A stretch of 17,822 bases of DNA from URNF01 sp045638005 (GTDB lineage: Bacteria > Bacillota > Clostridia > Oscillospirales > Acutalibacteraceae). Location: assembly GCA_045638005.1 (NCBI GenBank), contig JAZUAN010000004.1, positions 1 to 17,822 on the forward strand, in the 5' to 3' direction. The notes beneath the pieces are model-generated. The model ran no database searches and had not been told where the DNA came from. It was given only the letters and a program-made list of their open reading frames with translations. Below are positions 1-7,820 of the stretch, piece by piece (the stretch's first letter is position 1; each line of letters begins with the position of its first letter). The position numbers and the translations under genes are program-made.

Positions 1-25
1 ACAGGTTCGAATCTTGTCACCCTAT
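1..25 (+). tRNA. 3' end of a tRNA gene (partial, isotype unknown)
   Basis: The window opens with a T-arm: ACAGG, loop TTCGAAT, CTTGT (one G-T pair), followed by what looks like a 3' acceptor strand, CACCCTA. The body, with the anticodon, lies outside the window, so the isotype cannot be read. No CCA is encoded, unlike the tRNA-Arg further on. The inferred first base pair would be U1-A72, which is uncommon, so the exact end is uncertain. Confidence 0.5.
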
Positions 26-49
26 TATAAAGAAAATCATAAAATATAC

Positions 50-78
50 TTGCAAAACACATGAAAATCGGTTAAAAT
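50..78 (+). promoter_or_regulatory. Sigma-A promoter of the pgk-tpiA-gpmI operon
   Basis: A -35 box TTGCAA (50-55) and a -10 box TAAAAT (73-78) are separated by exactly 17 bases. Transcription would start near 85, leaving a leader of about 78 bases before pgk. The leader holds a weak AT-rich stem (GATTGTT at 106-112 with AACAATC at 121-127). No operator is recognisable. Confidence 0.7.
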
Positions 79-162
79 ACATGATGGATATTTTCGGGAT
101 GGTTCGATTGTTTATTTTTTAACAATCTGCCGCCCGAGTTCATAAAGAAAGGAAGTTATCCC

Positions 163-1374
163 ATGAGTTATCTGAGCAAAAAAAGTGTAGAAGATCTGAA
201 AGTTGCCGGCAAGCGTGTGCTTGTTCGCTGCGACTTCAATGTGCCGCTGAAAGCGGGCGTCATCACCGACGAGAACCGTATCGTCGCTGCTTTGCCCACC
301 ATTCAGTATTTGATTGATAACGGCGCGAAGGTTATCCTTTGCTCCCACCTCGGCAAGCCGAAGGGCGAGCCCAAACCCGAGCTGTCCCTGGCTCCCGTGG
401 CTGTCCGTCTGACCGAGAAACTCGGCAAGCCGGTTGTGTTCGCTGCTGACGACGAGGTCGTGGGCGAGAACGCGAAAGCGGCTGTTGCTGCCATGAAAGA
501 CGGCGACGTTGTGCTGCTGCAGAACACCCGCTATCGTGCGGAAGAGACCAAAAACGGCGAAGCGCTTTCCAAAGAACTCGCTTCCTTGGCTGACCTGTTT
601 GTCAACGACGCGTTCGGCGCTGCACACCGTGCGCATTGCTCCACTGTGGGCGTGGCTTCCTACGTGGAGGAGTCCGCTAACGGCTACCTGATGGCTAAAG
701 AGGTGAAATACCTCGGCTCCGCCGTTTCCGATCCTGCTCGTCCGTTCGTTACCATTCTGGGCGGTGCGAAAGTGTCTGATAAACTGAATGTTATCGAGAA
801 CCTGCTCAATGTTGCCGACACCCTCATCATCGGCGGCGGTATGGCTTACACCTTCCAGTATGCGCAGGGTCATGAGATCGGCAAATCCCTGCTGGACGCT
901 GAGAAAGTGGACTACTGCAAGGACATGCTCGCTCGTGCGAAAGAAAAGGGCGTGAAGATCCTGCTGCCGGTTGACTGCGTGGCGACCGATGCGTTCCCGG
1001 ATCCCATTGATGCTCCCATCGAGACCGCTGTATATAAGACCGGTGAACTGCCGGCTGACCTGATGGGCCTTGATGTCGGTCCCGAGACCGGCAAGCTGTT
1101 TGCGGAAGAAATCAAAAACGCGAAAACCGTTATCTGGAACGGTCCGATGGGCGTTTCTGAGAATCCGGCTCTCGCTGAGGGCACCATCGCCGTTGCGAAA
1201 GCTATGGCAGAATCCGATGCGATCACCATCATCGGCGGCGGCGACTCCGCGGCTGCTGTTAACAACCTCGGCTTCGGCGACAAGATGACCCACATCTCCA
1301 CCGGTGGCGGCGCGTCTCTCGAATTCCTCGAGGGCAAAGAGCTGCCCGGCATTGCCGCTATGACCGACAAATAA
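163..1374 (+). CDS. pgk: Phosphoglycerate kinase
   Basis: Cytoplasmic glycolytic enzyme that transfers phosphate from 1,3-bisphosphoglycerate to ADP, giving ATP and 3-phosphoglycerate. The 403-residue length is normal for a bacterial PGK. Family motifs appear in order: DFNVP (24-28) and HLGKP (62-66) of the substrate basic patch, HRAH (155-158), GGAKVSDK (200-207), WNGPMGV (325-331), GGGDS (358-362) and STGGGASLE (379-387) at the nucleotide site. The ATG at 163 follows AAAGGAAG (148-155) at a good distance. It is first in an operon with tpiA, 19 bases downstream. Codon choice is strongly biased, as expected of a highly expressed gene. No gap or eno gene is present in the window. Confidence 0.98.
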   Translation: MSYLSKKSVEDLKVAGKRVLVRCDFNVPLKAGVITDENRIVAALPTIQYLIDNGAKVILCSHLGKPKGEPKPELSLAPVAVRLTEKLGKPVVFAADDEVVGENAKAAVAAMKDGDVVLLQNTRYRAEETKNGEALSKELASLADLFVNDAFGAAHRAHCSTVGVASYVEESANGYLMAKEVKYLGSAVSDPARPFVTILGGAKVSDKLNVIENLLNVADTLIIGGGMAYTFQYAQGHEIGKSLLDAEKVDYCKDMLARAKEKGVKILLPVDCVATDAFPDPIDAPIETAVYKTGELPADLMGLDVGPETGKLFAEEIKNAKTVIWNGPMGVSENPALAEGTIAVAKAMAESDAITIIGGGDSAAAVNNLGFGDKMTHISTGGGASLEFLEGKELPGIAAMTDK

Positions 1375-1393
1375 GATAGGGGAGAACGTTATA

Positions 1394-2146
1394 ATGGGTA
1401 AATATGTAATTGCCGGCAACTGGAAAATGAACAAAACGCCGGCCGAGGCAAAAGAACTCATCGACGCGATCCGTCCTTTGGTGGCGGACGCTGCTTGCGA
1501 CGTTGTCGTGGGCGTGCCGTTTGTTGACCTGCCGGTGGCTCTCGAAGCGACCAAGGGCAGCAACATTGGTGTTGCCGCGCAGAACTGCCACTGGGAAAAG
1601 AGTGGTGCGTTCACCGGCGAAATTTCTGCTGAAATGCTCAAAGAAATGGGCGTTGGTTACGTCATCCTCGGTCACAGCGAGCGCCGCACCTACTTTGGCG
1701 ATACCGACGTGACCGTGCAAAAGCGCACCCGCGCTGCGTTGGATGCGGGCTTGACCGTTATTCTGTGCGTGGGCGAATATCTCGAGCAGCGTGAGCAGGG
1801 CATCACCTCTGAGATCGTGGATATGCAGGTGAAAGTAGCGCTCGGCGGCGTTTCCAAAGAGGAACTCGCTCGCGTGATCATCGCGTACGAGCCGGTTTGG
1901 GCGATCGGCACCGGTCTGACCGCAACCGACGAGCAGGCCAACGAAGTGTGCAGCCATATCCGTGAGACTGTCAAAGGTCTGTACGATGCGGATGCCGCTG
2001 CGGCACTCACCATCCAGTACGGCGGTTCCATGAACGCCGGCAACGCGGCAGGTCTGCTCGCACAGAGCGATGTGGACGGCGGTCTCATCGGCGGTGCTTC
2101 TCTGAAAGCCCCCGACTTCGCGACCATTGTTGCTGCTGCGAAATAA
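1394..2146 (+). CDS. tpiA: Triosephosphate isomerase
   Basis: Interconverts dihydroxyacetone phosphate and glyceraldehyde 3-phosphate in the cytoplasm. At 250 residues it is a full-length TIM barrel. Catalytic residues are visible: Asn9 and Lys11 in GNWKMNK, His94 in ILGHSERR, and Glu166 in AYEPVWAIGTG, which opens the mobile loop 6. The phosphate-gripping GGS is at 210-212. Loop 6 continues as LTAT where many homologues have KTAT, and the later motif reads GSMNAGN rather than the common GSVNPGN; both look like tolerated variants. AGGGGAG (1378-1384) sets the ATG at 1394. It is co-transcribed with pgk and gpmI. Confidence 0.98.
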   Translation: MGKYVIAGNWKMNKTPAEAKELIDAIRPLVADAACDVVVGVPFVDLPVALEATKGSNIGVAAQNCHWEKSGAFTGEISAEMLKEMGVGYVILGHSERRTYFGDTDVTVQKRTRAALDAGLTVILCVGEYLEQREQGITSEIVDMQVKVALGGVSKEELARVIIAYEPVWAIGTGLTATDEQANEVCSHIRETVKGLYDADAAAALTIQYGGSMNAGNAAGLLAQSDVDGGLIGGASLKAPDFATIVAAAK

Positions 2147-2162
2147 GTTTCCAAAAACCAAG

Positions 2163-2188
2163 GGGACGGACGGCTTGCCGTCCGTCCT
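2163..2188 (+). other. Intercistronic hairpin between tpiA and gpmI
   Basis: An 11-bp perfect stem (GGACGGACGGC at 2164-2174 with its complement at 2177-2187) closes on only TT, so the inner C-G pair probably opens to a CTTG tetraloop. An outer G-T pair extends it. The next bases are TTACTACTG, with no T-run, so it does not look like an intrinsic terminator. Inference: an mRNA-stability or processing hairpin, or a copy of a small dispersed palindrome. Confidence 0.6.
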
Positions 2189-2214
2189 TACTACTGTAAA
2201 TGGAGATATGGATT

Positions 2215-3732
2215 ATGAAAAAACCGTTGACTCTTATCATTATGGACGGCTTCGGCATGAATGCCGATACCTACGGCAACGCGATCGCCGCTGCCAACAC
2301 CCCCAATCTTTCCAAAATTTTCAATGAGAACCCCTGCACCACCATCGGCGCTTCCGGCATGGATGTCGGTTTGCCGGACGGACAGATGGGTAACAGCGAG
2401 GTCGGTCACACCAACATCGGCGCAGGTCGCGTGGTGTATCAGGAACTGACCCGCATCACCAAAGCCATCAACGAGGGTAAATTCTTTGAAAACGAAGCGT
2501 TGAAAAACGCTATGACCGCTGCGGCGAAGGACGGTGCCGCGCTGCATCTTATCGGTCTTCTGTCCGACGGCGGCGTGCACAGCCACTTTGACCATTTGGT
2601 CGGTCTTATCGAAATGGCGAAAAAGAACGATGTCAAGAATGTGTTTGTGCATTGTCTTATGGACGGCAGAGACGTGCCGCCCAGCTCCGGTAAGGATTTT
2701 GTCGCCGCGTTGCAGGCAAAAATGCAGGAGATCGGCGTGGGTAAGATCGCAACCGTAATGGGTCGCTACTATGCGATGGACCGCGACAACCGTTGGGAGC
2801 GCGTGGAAAAAGCATATGCCGCGATGGTGTACGGCGAGGGCGTCGAAAGCGCTGATCCGGTCGCTGCGATGCAGGCATCGTATGACGCTGAGGTTACCGA
2901 CGAATTCGTAGTGCCGGTGGTTTGCGCCGGCCAAGAAGGTGTCATCAAAGCGAACGATGCGGTTGTGTTCTTCAACTTCCGCCCCGACCGTGCAAGAGAG
3001 ATCACCCGTACCTTTGTGGATCCCGATTTTGACGGTTTCCCGCGCAAAAACGGTTTCTTCCCGCTGACCTACGTGTGCATGACCCAGTATGATGCGACCA
3101 TGCCGAACGTTGAGGTCGCGTTCAAACCCCAGAGCTTAGAAAACACCTTCGGCGAATATATCAGCAAGCAGGGTCTTACCCAGCTGCGTATCGCCGAGAC
3201 CGAAAAATACGCGCACGTGACCTTCTTCTTCAACGGCGGCGTGGAAAAAGAGTACGCGGGTGAAGATCGCGCGCTTATCAACTCCCCCAAGGTCGCGACC
3301 TATGATATGAAACCCGAAATGAGCGCCTATGAGGTGTGCGACGAGGTTGTTGGGCGCATCGAATCCGGCAAATACGACGTGATCATCTTGAACTATGCCA
3401 ACTGTGACATGGTGGGTCATACCGGTGTGTTCGACGCGGCGAAGGCGGCTGTCGAAGCGGTGGATACCTGTGTCGGCAAAACGGTAGATGCCACCCTTAA
3501 AATGGGTGGTAAGGTGCTGATCACCGCTGACCACGGCAATGCGGACAAAATGTACGAGGATGACGGCTCGCCGTTCACCGCTCATACCACCTACCGCGTA
3601 CCGTTCTGTGTGGTGGGCGAGGACAACATCTGCCTGCGCCAAGAAGGTCGTCTTGCGGATATCGCGCCGACCATGCTGAAAATGCTCGGTCTTGAAAAGC
3701 CCGAGGAAATGGACGGCAAACCGCTGTTCTAA
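2215..3732 (+). CDS. gpmI: 2,3-bisphosphoglycerate-independent phosphoglycerate mutase
   Basis: Interconverts 3- and 2-phosphoglycerate by a Mn-dependent phosphoserine mechanism, without the 2,3-bisphosphoglycerate cofactor. About 505 residues, usual for iPGM. Visible motifs: DGFG near residue 11 (metal Asp), GQMGNSEVGHTNIGAGR near 56-72 with the catalytic Ser at 61, HSHFDH (about 121-126), MDGRDVPP (about 148-155), RYYAMDRDNRWER (about 183-195), FFNFRPDRAREI (about 251-262), NCDMVGHTG (about 395-403) and ADHGNADKM (about 437-445). An in-frame ATG at 2200 lies upstream, but GGAG at 2202-2205 sits nine bases before the ATG at 2215, and the family begins at this point, so 2215 was chosen. It is last in the glycolytic operon. 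Confidence 0.97.
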   Translation: MKKPLTLIIMDGFGMNADTYGNAIAAANTPNLSKIFNENPCTTIGASGMDVGLPDGQMGNSEVGHTNIGAGRVVYQELTRITKAINEGKFFENEALKNAMTAAAKDGAALHLIGLLSDGGVHSHFDHLVGLIEMAKKNDVKNVFVHCLMDGRDVPPSSGKDFVAALQAKMQEIGVGKIATVMGRYYAMDRDNRWERVEKAYAAMVYGEGVESADPVAAMQASYDAEVTDEFVVPVVCAGQEGVIKANDAVVFFNFRPDRAREITRTFVDPDFDGFPRKNGFFPLTYVCMTQYDATMPNVEVAFKPQSLENTFGEYISKQGLTQLRIAETEKYAHVTFFFNGGVEKEYAGEDRALINSPKVATYDMKPEMSAYEVCDEVVGRIESGKYDVIILNYANCDMVGHTGVFDAAKAAVEAVDTCVGKTVDATLKMGGKVLITADHGNADKMYEDDGSPFTAHTTYRVPFCVVGEDNICLRQEGRLADIAPTMLKMLGLEKPEEMDGKPLF

Positions 3733-3753
3733 AATGAATGCATAGTACACTTT

Positions 3754-3785
3754 TGCCCTCGCGGTTTACGCGAGGGCATTTTTTT
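3754..3785 (+). terminator. Rho-independent terminator of the glycolytic operon
   Basis: A 10-bp GC-rich stem, TGCCCTCGCG at 3754-3763 with its complement at 3769-3778, has a GTTTA loop and is followed by seven T residues (3779-3785). It lies about 20 bases past the gpmI stop. Confidence 0.95.
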
Positions 3786-3810
3786 GAAAAAATCCGTCTA
3801 TGCTATTCCA

Positions 3811-3864
3811 TTTTGTAGAATAGTGTGTTATATTATACTATATATAGGTGTATATTGATATAAT
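3811..3864 (+). promoter_or_regulatory. Candidate promoter region of the rRNA methyltransferase
   Basis: This is a very AT-rich stretch with two possible -10 boxes. TATACT (3834-3839) lacks a good -35. A perfect TATAAT at 3859-3864 is preceded by TG at 3856-3857, an extended -10, but would leave a leader of only about 14 bases before the ATG at 3885. Which one is used cannot be decided from sequence. Confidence 0.45.
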
Positions 3865-3884
3865 TCATCGAAAAGGGTATATAT

Positions 3885-4667
3885 ATGGAAAACGAGAAAT
3901 TTGAAAATAAACCAAAAGCGAGTGAACGCGAGGACGTGATCGCGGGGCGTAATGCAGTAGCGGAAGCGCTCAAATCCGGTCGCGCTATCGACTCGGTTTG
4001 GGTATCGAAAGGTGAGCACGGCGGCAATCTGCCCATGCTCATTGCCCAAGCGCGCAAAAAGGATATCCCCGTTAAGGAAGTGGACAGCCGCAAAATGGAC
4101 ACACTGTCCCGCAACCATCAGGGTATTCTTGCGTTTGCCGCTTGTAAGGAATATGCGCATTTGGAGGATCTGTTTAAGCTGGCAGAGGAGAGAGGCGAGC
4201 CGCCGTTTTTCGTGATATGTGACGAATTGGAGGATCCGCATAATCTCGGTGCCATTTTACGTACCGCCGAGGCGGCGGGCGCACACGGCGTTATCATCCC
4301 AAAACGCCGCGCGGTGGGACTTACCGCCACGGTGTATAAGGCGTCTGCGGGTGCTGTGGAATATGTGCCGGTCGCGCGGGTCACCAATCTGACCGATACC
4401 ATTAAGGAACTCAAAAAACGGCAAATGTGGGTATACGGTTTGGACATGAACGGCGAGAATTGGTGTGCAGGGGATCTGACCGGACCTATCGCTATCGTGG
4501 TCGGCTCGGAAGGGCGCGGCATCAGCCGTTTGGTGCGCGAGCAATGCGACCAGATACTCTCCCTGCCCATGCAAGGGAATATCAATTCGCTGAACGCATC
4601 GGTTGCCTGCGGTATCGTGCTGTATGAGGTATGTAGACAGCGCGCGGGCATCAAAGCGAAAAACTGA
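3885..4667 (+). CDS. rlmB: 23S rRNA (guanosine-2'-O-)-methyltransferase, TrmH/RlmB (SpoU) family
   Basis: SAM-dependent 2'-O-methyltransferase of the SPOUT class, acting on rRNA or possibly tRNA. The 260 residues contain an N-terminal substrate-binding domain (about 16-100, starting VIAGRNAVAEAL) and the knotted catalytic domain with all three SpoU motifs: motif 1 DELEDPHNLGAILRTAEA (113-130, Asn120 and Arg126), motif 2 IVVGSEGRGIS (204-214, Glu209) and motif 3 LPMQGNINSLNASVA (227-241). AAAAGGG at 3871-3877 fixes the ATG at 3885. The domain order matches RlmB, whose E. coli member modifies G2251, but related TrmH-like paralogues are common in Firmicutes, so the exact target is uncertain. The downstream gene begins 43 bases later and may be co-transcribed. 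Confidence 0.9.
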   Translation: MENEKFENKPKASEREDVIAGRNAVAEALKSGRAIDSVWVSKGEHGGNLPMLIAQARKKDIPVKEVDSRKMDTLSRNHQGILAFAACKEYAHLEDLFKLAEERGEPPFFVICDELEDPHNLGAILRTAEAAGAHGVIIPKRRAVGLTATVYKASAGAVEYVPVARVTNLTDTIKELKKRQMWVYGLDMNGENWCAGDLTGPIAIVVGSEGRGISRLVREQCDQILSLPMQGNINSLNASVACGIVLYEVCRQRAGIKAKN

Positions 4668-4710
4668 CCGTGCATATTTTATCAAAACCGATTGAAAGGG
4701 TTTTTGCGGC

Positions 4711-6957
4711 ATGAAAGAAAACGATTTGTTGAATGAATTGCTACATGACTTTGCGACCGTCCCCGAAAAAGCGGAGGCGGAGGATAGTATACCCGCAGAT
4801 ACTAAAAAGGTGGCTCCTGCTCCCGTTGAGGTGGTGCAAGAGGATGCCGTAACCGTCGTGGAGAGCGAAGAGGAGCCGGCAGAAGAGCGGTCGGAGGAAA
4901 AATTATCCGAGATCAAGGTGGCACCCTTAGAGGCTCCTACACAGGTCATTCATATTGTAGCCCCTAAGGAAAAGGAAACCGATAAGGATGAAGACCCCTT
5001 TGACGGACAGATGACCATGGCGGATTTCACAGATGAGCAACCCGAGGAAACCTTGGACGAGCCCGCGGAGACTGAGGAGGTTCTCAACTGGGAAGAGCAG
5101 TTGGAACAGACCCGCCGTGAGAAAATACGTGATTTCCAGATACAGAAAAATCGTGAGGATACCGATTTTCGGTTTGAGGAAACCGAGGCGCCTGACGAGA
5201 TTGCCGCCGATGAACAACCGCAAGAGGAACAACAACCTCCTAAAAAAACGCGCTTTACCGGTGATTTTACCGAGCAGGCGCAGGCGCAGGATGTGGCGGC
5301 AGAACTGAGTTACCGCTACCGCTCGTTAAAATTCCGTTTGTGGTTTGCAGTGCTTGCAGAGGTGCTGCTGCTGTGGAGTGAGGGCACCGTGCTGTATTAT
5401 GGTGTGCCTACCTTGACCCCCGCGCTGTTCTTGTTGCTGAACGTTGCGGGACTTACCGCTATTATGGCATTGCTGTTTCCGATGCTGCGCGATGGCGCGG
5501 TATCGCTCCTTCGTTTGAAGCCCAACGCTGAGAGCATCCCCGCTGTTATTGCGGCGGCAACGTGGTTACATACCATGGTGCAGTGGTTCCGCTTGCCGGT
5601 GGTGGAAATGGGCGAAGCGCCGTTGCTCACTGCGGTGGGCGGGTTATTGCTCCTGCTTTGCGGCATCGGCAGATTGCTGCGTGTCAGCCGCATCCGCCGT
5701 AACTTTGCCGTGGTTGGCAAAGAGGGCGAAAAGGTGGCCGCCGCTATCGTACAGGAAGAACGCGCCGCTATTGAGATCGGTCGTCGAGCGGTTGCTACCG
5801 GCGTGCCGCGGGTGGTATACTTCCGATCGGTCAGCTTTTTGGATGATTTCCTTGCAAATTCCTATATGGACGACCGTTATGATGCGGTGCTCAGACGATA
5901 TATCCCCGGCGCTTGTGGTCTCGCTTTGCTGGCGGGTATTGTATACGGCGCGGCGGTGACCGGATTTTTTGAAGGCTTCACATTGTTTGCGTCTTTGCTG
6001 TGCGTGCTGTTGCCGGTGGCTTCCCTTGCGCTCAACGCGCCGCTTTGGAGGGAATGTAAAAAGCAACTGGAATGTGGTAATATGTTATGCGGTTTCGCGG
6101 CTGCGGAGCGGTTTGGCGACATCCACGGTGTGGCACTGGACGTCGCGGACGTATATCTGCACGACAGTGTGATGCTGCACGGTATCCGCACCTTCGGCGC
6201 GACCCGTATTGATGAAGCGATCATGGATGCCGCTGCGGTGGCGATCAGAACCGAAGGTCCGCTGGAAGGTCTGTTTTTACGCATTATTGAAAACAAAACC
6301 GAAATCCTGCAAGCGGTGGATAACCTCGTTTTTGAGCAGGATATGGGCTTTTCCGGTTGGGTAGGCGGTCGCCGCGTATTGGTAGGCAACCGCAAACTGC
6401 TCGGAAATCATGGTGTGGATACTCCGTCAGGCGATTATGAGCGCAAATATAAAAAAGACGGCAGAGAACTGGTGTATTTGTCGGTTGCCGGTGAACTGTC
6501 CGCGATGTTTATTATCAGTTATGTGACCGATGCAGCGGTAGAAAACGCTTTGCACGATTTGGAGGATGCGCGCATTTCCCTGCTTATTCGTTCTTGTGAC
6601 CCCAATATCACCGAGGAAAGCCTGTGTGAGGGTTTCCAATTGGATGATTTCTACGTGGATCTGCTCAGCGCATCGGCGGGACGCTTGTTTGATGGCTTGC
6701 GCCGCCGCGAGGAGGATCACGTGTCGGCGGGTGCGGCGATCAACGGTACCGCAGAAGGTGCCGCCGCGCTGCTTTGCGGCTGCAAGCGACTGCGCCGTCG
6801 CGGTATTGTGGCAATGCTTGCACAGATCATTCTCGCTTTGATTGGCGCCTTAGCGCTGTTTTTAAATGTCATGTCCGGCGGTGTATTCTCCACCGTGCTG
6901 CCGCTTATTATGGTGCCGGTGTTCGCACTGCTGTCGGTGCTGATATCCCTATTTTAA
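4711..6957 (+). CDS. P1B-type ATPase-like membrane protein with degenerate catalytic motifs
   Basis: 748 residues. Residues 1-195 are acidic, low in complexity and probably disordered, taking the place of the usual metal-binding domains. Eight likely membrane segments follow in P1B order: about 208-229, 233-258, 273-292, 303-322, 397-419, 422-443, 697-720 and 724-748. The nucleotide-binding region keeps a typical heavy-metal ATPase motif, WVGGRRVLVGNRKLL (550-564). Catalytic motifs are lost: the membrane CPC is VLLP (432-435), the actuator domain is short with no TGE, DKTGTLT becomes DVADVYL (Asp477 by ungapped alignment), the SEHPL-type HP is GP (TEGPL, 514-518), TGD becomes SCD (628-630), and GDGxND is absent. 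Inference: a non-transporting pseudo-ATPase with a structural, regulatory or metal/ligand-sensing role. GAAAGGG (4694-4700) precedes the ATG. The substrate and role are unknown. Confidence 0.75.
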   Translation: MKENDLLNELLHDFATVPEKAEAEDSIPADTKKVAPAPVEVVQEDAVTVVESEEEPAEERSEEKLSEIKVAPLEAPTQVIHIVAPKEKETDKDEDPFDGQMTMADFTDEQPEETLDEPAETEEVLNWEEQLEQTRREKIRDFQIQKNREDTDFRFEETEAPDEIAADEQPQEEQQPPKKTRFTGDFTEQAQAQDVAAELSYRYRSLKFRLWFAVLAEVLLLWSEGTVLYYGVPTLTPALFLLLNVAGLTAIMALLFPMLRDGAVSLLRLKPNAESIPAVIAAATWLHTMVQWFRLPVVEMGEAPLLTAVGGLLLLLCGIGRLLRVSRIRRNFAVVGKEGEKVAAAIVQEERAAIEIGRRAVATGVPRVVYFRSVSFLDDFLANSYMDDRYDAVLRRYIPGACGLALLAGIVYGAAVTGFFEGFTLFASLLCVLLPVASLALNAPLWRECKKQLECGNMLCGFAAAERFGDIHGVALDVADVYLHDSVMLHGIRTFGATRIDEAIMDAAAVAIRTEGPLEGLFLRIIENKTEILQAVDNLVFEQDMGFSGWVGGRRVLVGNRKLLGNHGVDTPSGDYERKYKKDGRELVYLSVAGELSAMFIISYVTDAAVENALHDLEDARISLLIRSCDPNITEESLCEGFQLDDFYVDLLSASAGRLFDGLRRREEDHVSAGAAINGTAEGAAALLCGCKRLRRRGIVAMLAQIILALIGALALFLNVMSGGVFSTVLPLIMVPVFALLSVLISLF

Positions 6958-6964
6958 AAAAGCG

Positions 6965-7005
6965 AAATGCCTGCGACTTCTTTTGAAGTCGCAGGCATTT
7001 TTGTT
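6965..7005 (+). terminator. Bidirectional terminator between convergent genes
   Basis: A 16-bp stem (6965-6980 with 6985-7000) closes on TTTT and is followed by T-rich sequence (TTTTTGTTT). Its position, eight bases after one stop codon and about ten before the opposite one, suits it to end both the P-type-like gene and the minus-strand zinc operon. The T-run is better on the plus strand. Confidence 0.88.
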
Positions 7006-7010
7006 TATAT

Positions 7011-7820
7011 TTATCTTTTCTTGATGGCACCGATGAGGGCGAACAGCACGAAAGCAACGCCGTTGGCTACCACAACGGTGGAACCGGCGGGGAAGTTCAG
7101 GAAATGCGCGGATACGGTACCCGCAAAAAAGCAGATGAGCGAAACAGAGATCGCGGTAAGCACCACGCCTTTAAAGCTTTTGCATACCCGCATCGCAGTG
7201 AGGGCGGGGAAGATGATCAGTGCAGAAATGAGCAGAGTGCCCATCATGCGCATGCCCAGTACCACCGTTATTGCGGTGAGAATGGCGATTATCGTGTTAT
7301 AAAGCGTTGTCGGCATGCCGCCCGCACGCGCGAAGTTTTCGTCAAAGGTGACCGCAAACAGTTTGTGGTAAAACAGCACGTATAAAAGGATAACCACCAC
7401 CGCGACACCCACGCTGAACCACGCATCCGTTTTGCTGATGGTGAACATGTTGCCGAACATGTAGTTGGAAATGTCCACGTTGGTGCCGACGCGGTATAGG
7501 ACGATATAGCCGACAGCCAGAGAAAGCGTTGCGATGATACCGATAGCGGCATCCCCTTTGATGCGGCTGCTTTCATTGATACGCAGCAGCAAAAAAGCGG
7601 CGATTACCACGATGGGAATGGCGATATATAGCTGCAACTCCGCTGTGTTGAGTGCGGCAGCGATGCCAAGCGCGGCAAATCCGACGTGAGAAAGACCGTC
7701 GCCGATCATGGAATAGCGTTTGAGCACCAGCGTGACACCGAGCAGCGCCGCGCACAGTGATACCAAACCTCCGACCAGCAATGCCCGTTGTACAAAGGGC
7801 AGCGCTAAAAATTCTGCCAT
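7011..7820 (-). CDS. znuB: Zinc (metal) ABC transporter permease, ABC-3 family
   Basis: Integral membrane subunit of a ZnuABC/AdcABC-type importer. Its 269 residues are mostly hydrophobic, with about eight or nine helices, and include the family stretches GDGLSHVGFAALGIA (about 39-53) and GDAAIGIIATLSLAVGY, the coupling region that meets the ATPase. The ATG at 7820 overlaps the ATPase stop as TGATG, the same arrangement seen one junction upstream, and AAAGGGGG lies eight bases before it. A GTG one codon earlier (7823) is possible. It is last in the zur-znuA-znuC-znuB operon. Zinc is preferred over manganese because of the His-rich partner lipoprotein and the linked Fur-family gene, but this is inference. 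Confidence 0.92.
   Translation of the reverse strand: MAEFLALPFVQRALLVGGLVSLCAALLGVTLVLKRYSMIGDGLSHVGFAALGIAAALNTAELQLYIAIPIVVIAAFLLLRINESSRIKGDAAIGIIATLSLAVGYIVLYRVGTNVDISNYMFGNMFTISKTDAWFSVGVAVVVILLYVLFYHKLFAVTFDENFARAGGMPTTLYNTIIAILTAITVVLGMRMMGTLLISALIIFPALTAMRVCKSFKGVVLTAISVSLICFFAGTVSAHFLNFPAGSTVVVANGVAFVLFALIGAIKKR

Noticed and set aside
112..1641. 509-codon open frame on the minus strand across pgk
   Set aside because: It is antisense to pgk and tpiA, lacks a ribosome site and any family motif, and arises from the strong codon bias of those genes. The same applies to long minus-strand frames at 1358-2161, 2191-2934 and 3136-3750.
5033..5308. Alternative-frame ORFs inside the pseudo-ATPase gene
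   Set aside because: They are shadows of the acidic N-terminal coding region; the main frame is continuous for 748 codons.
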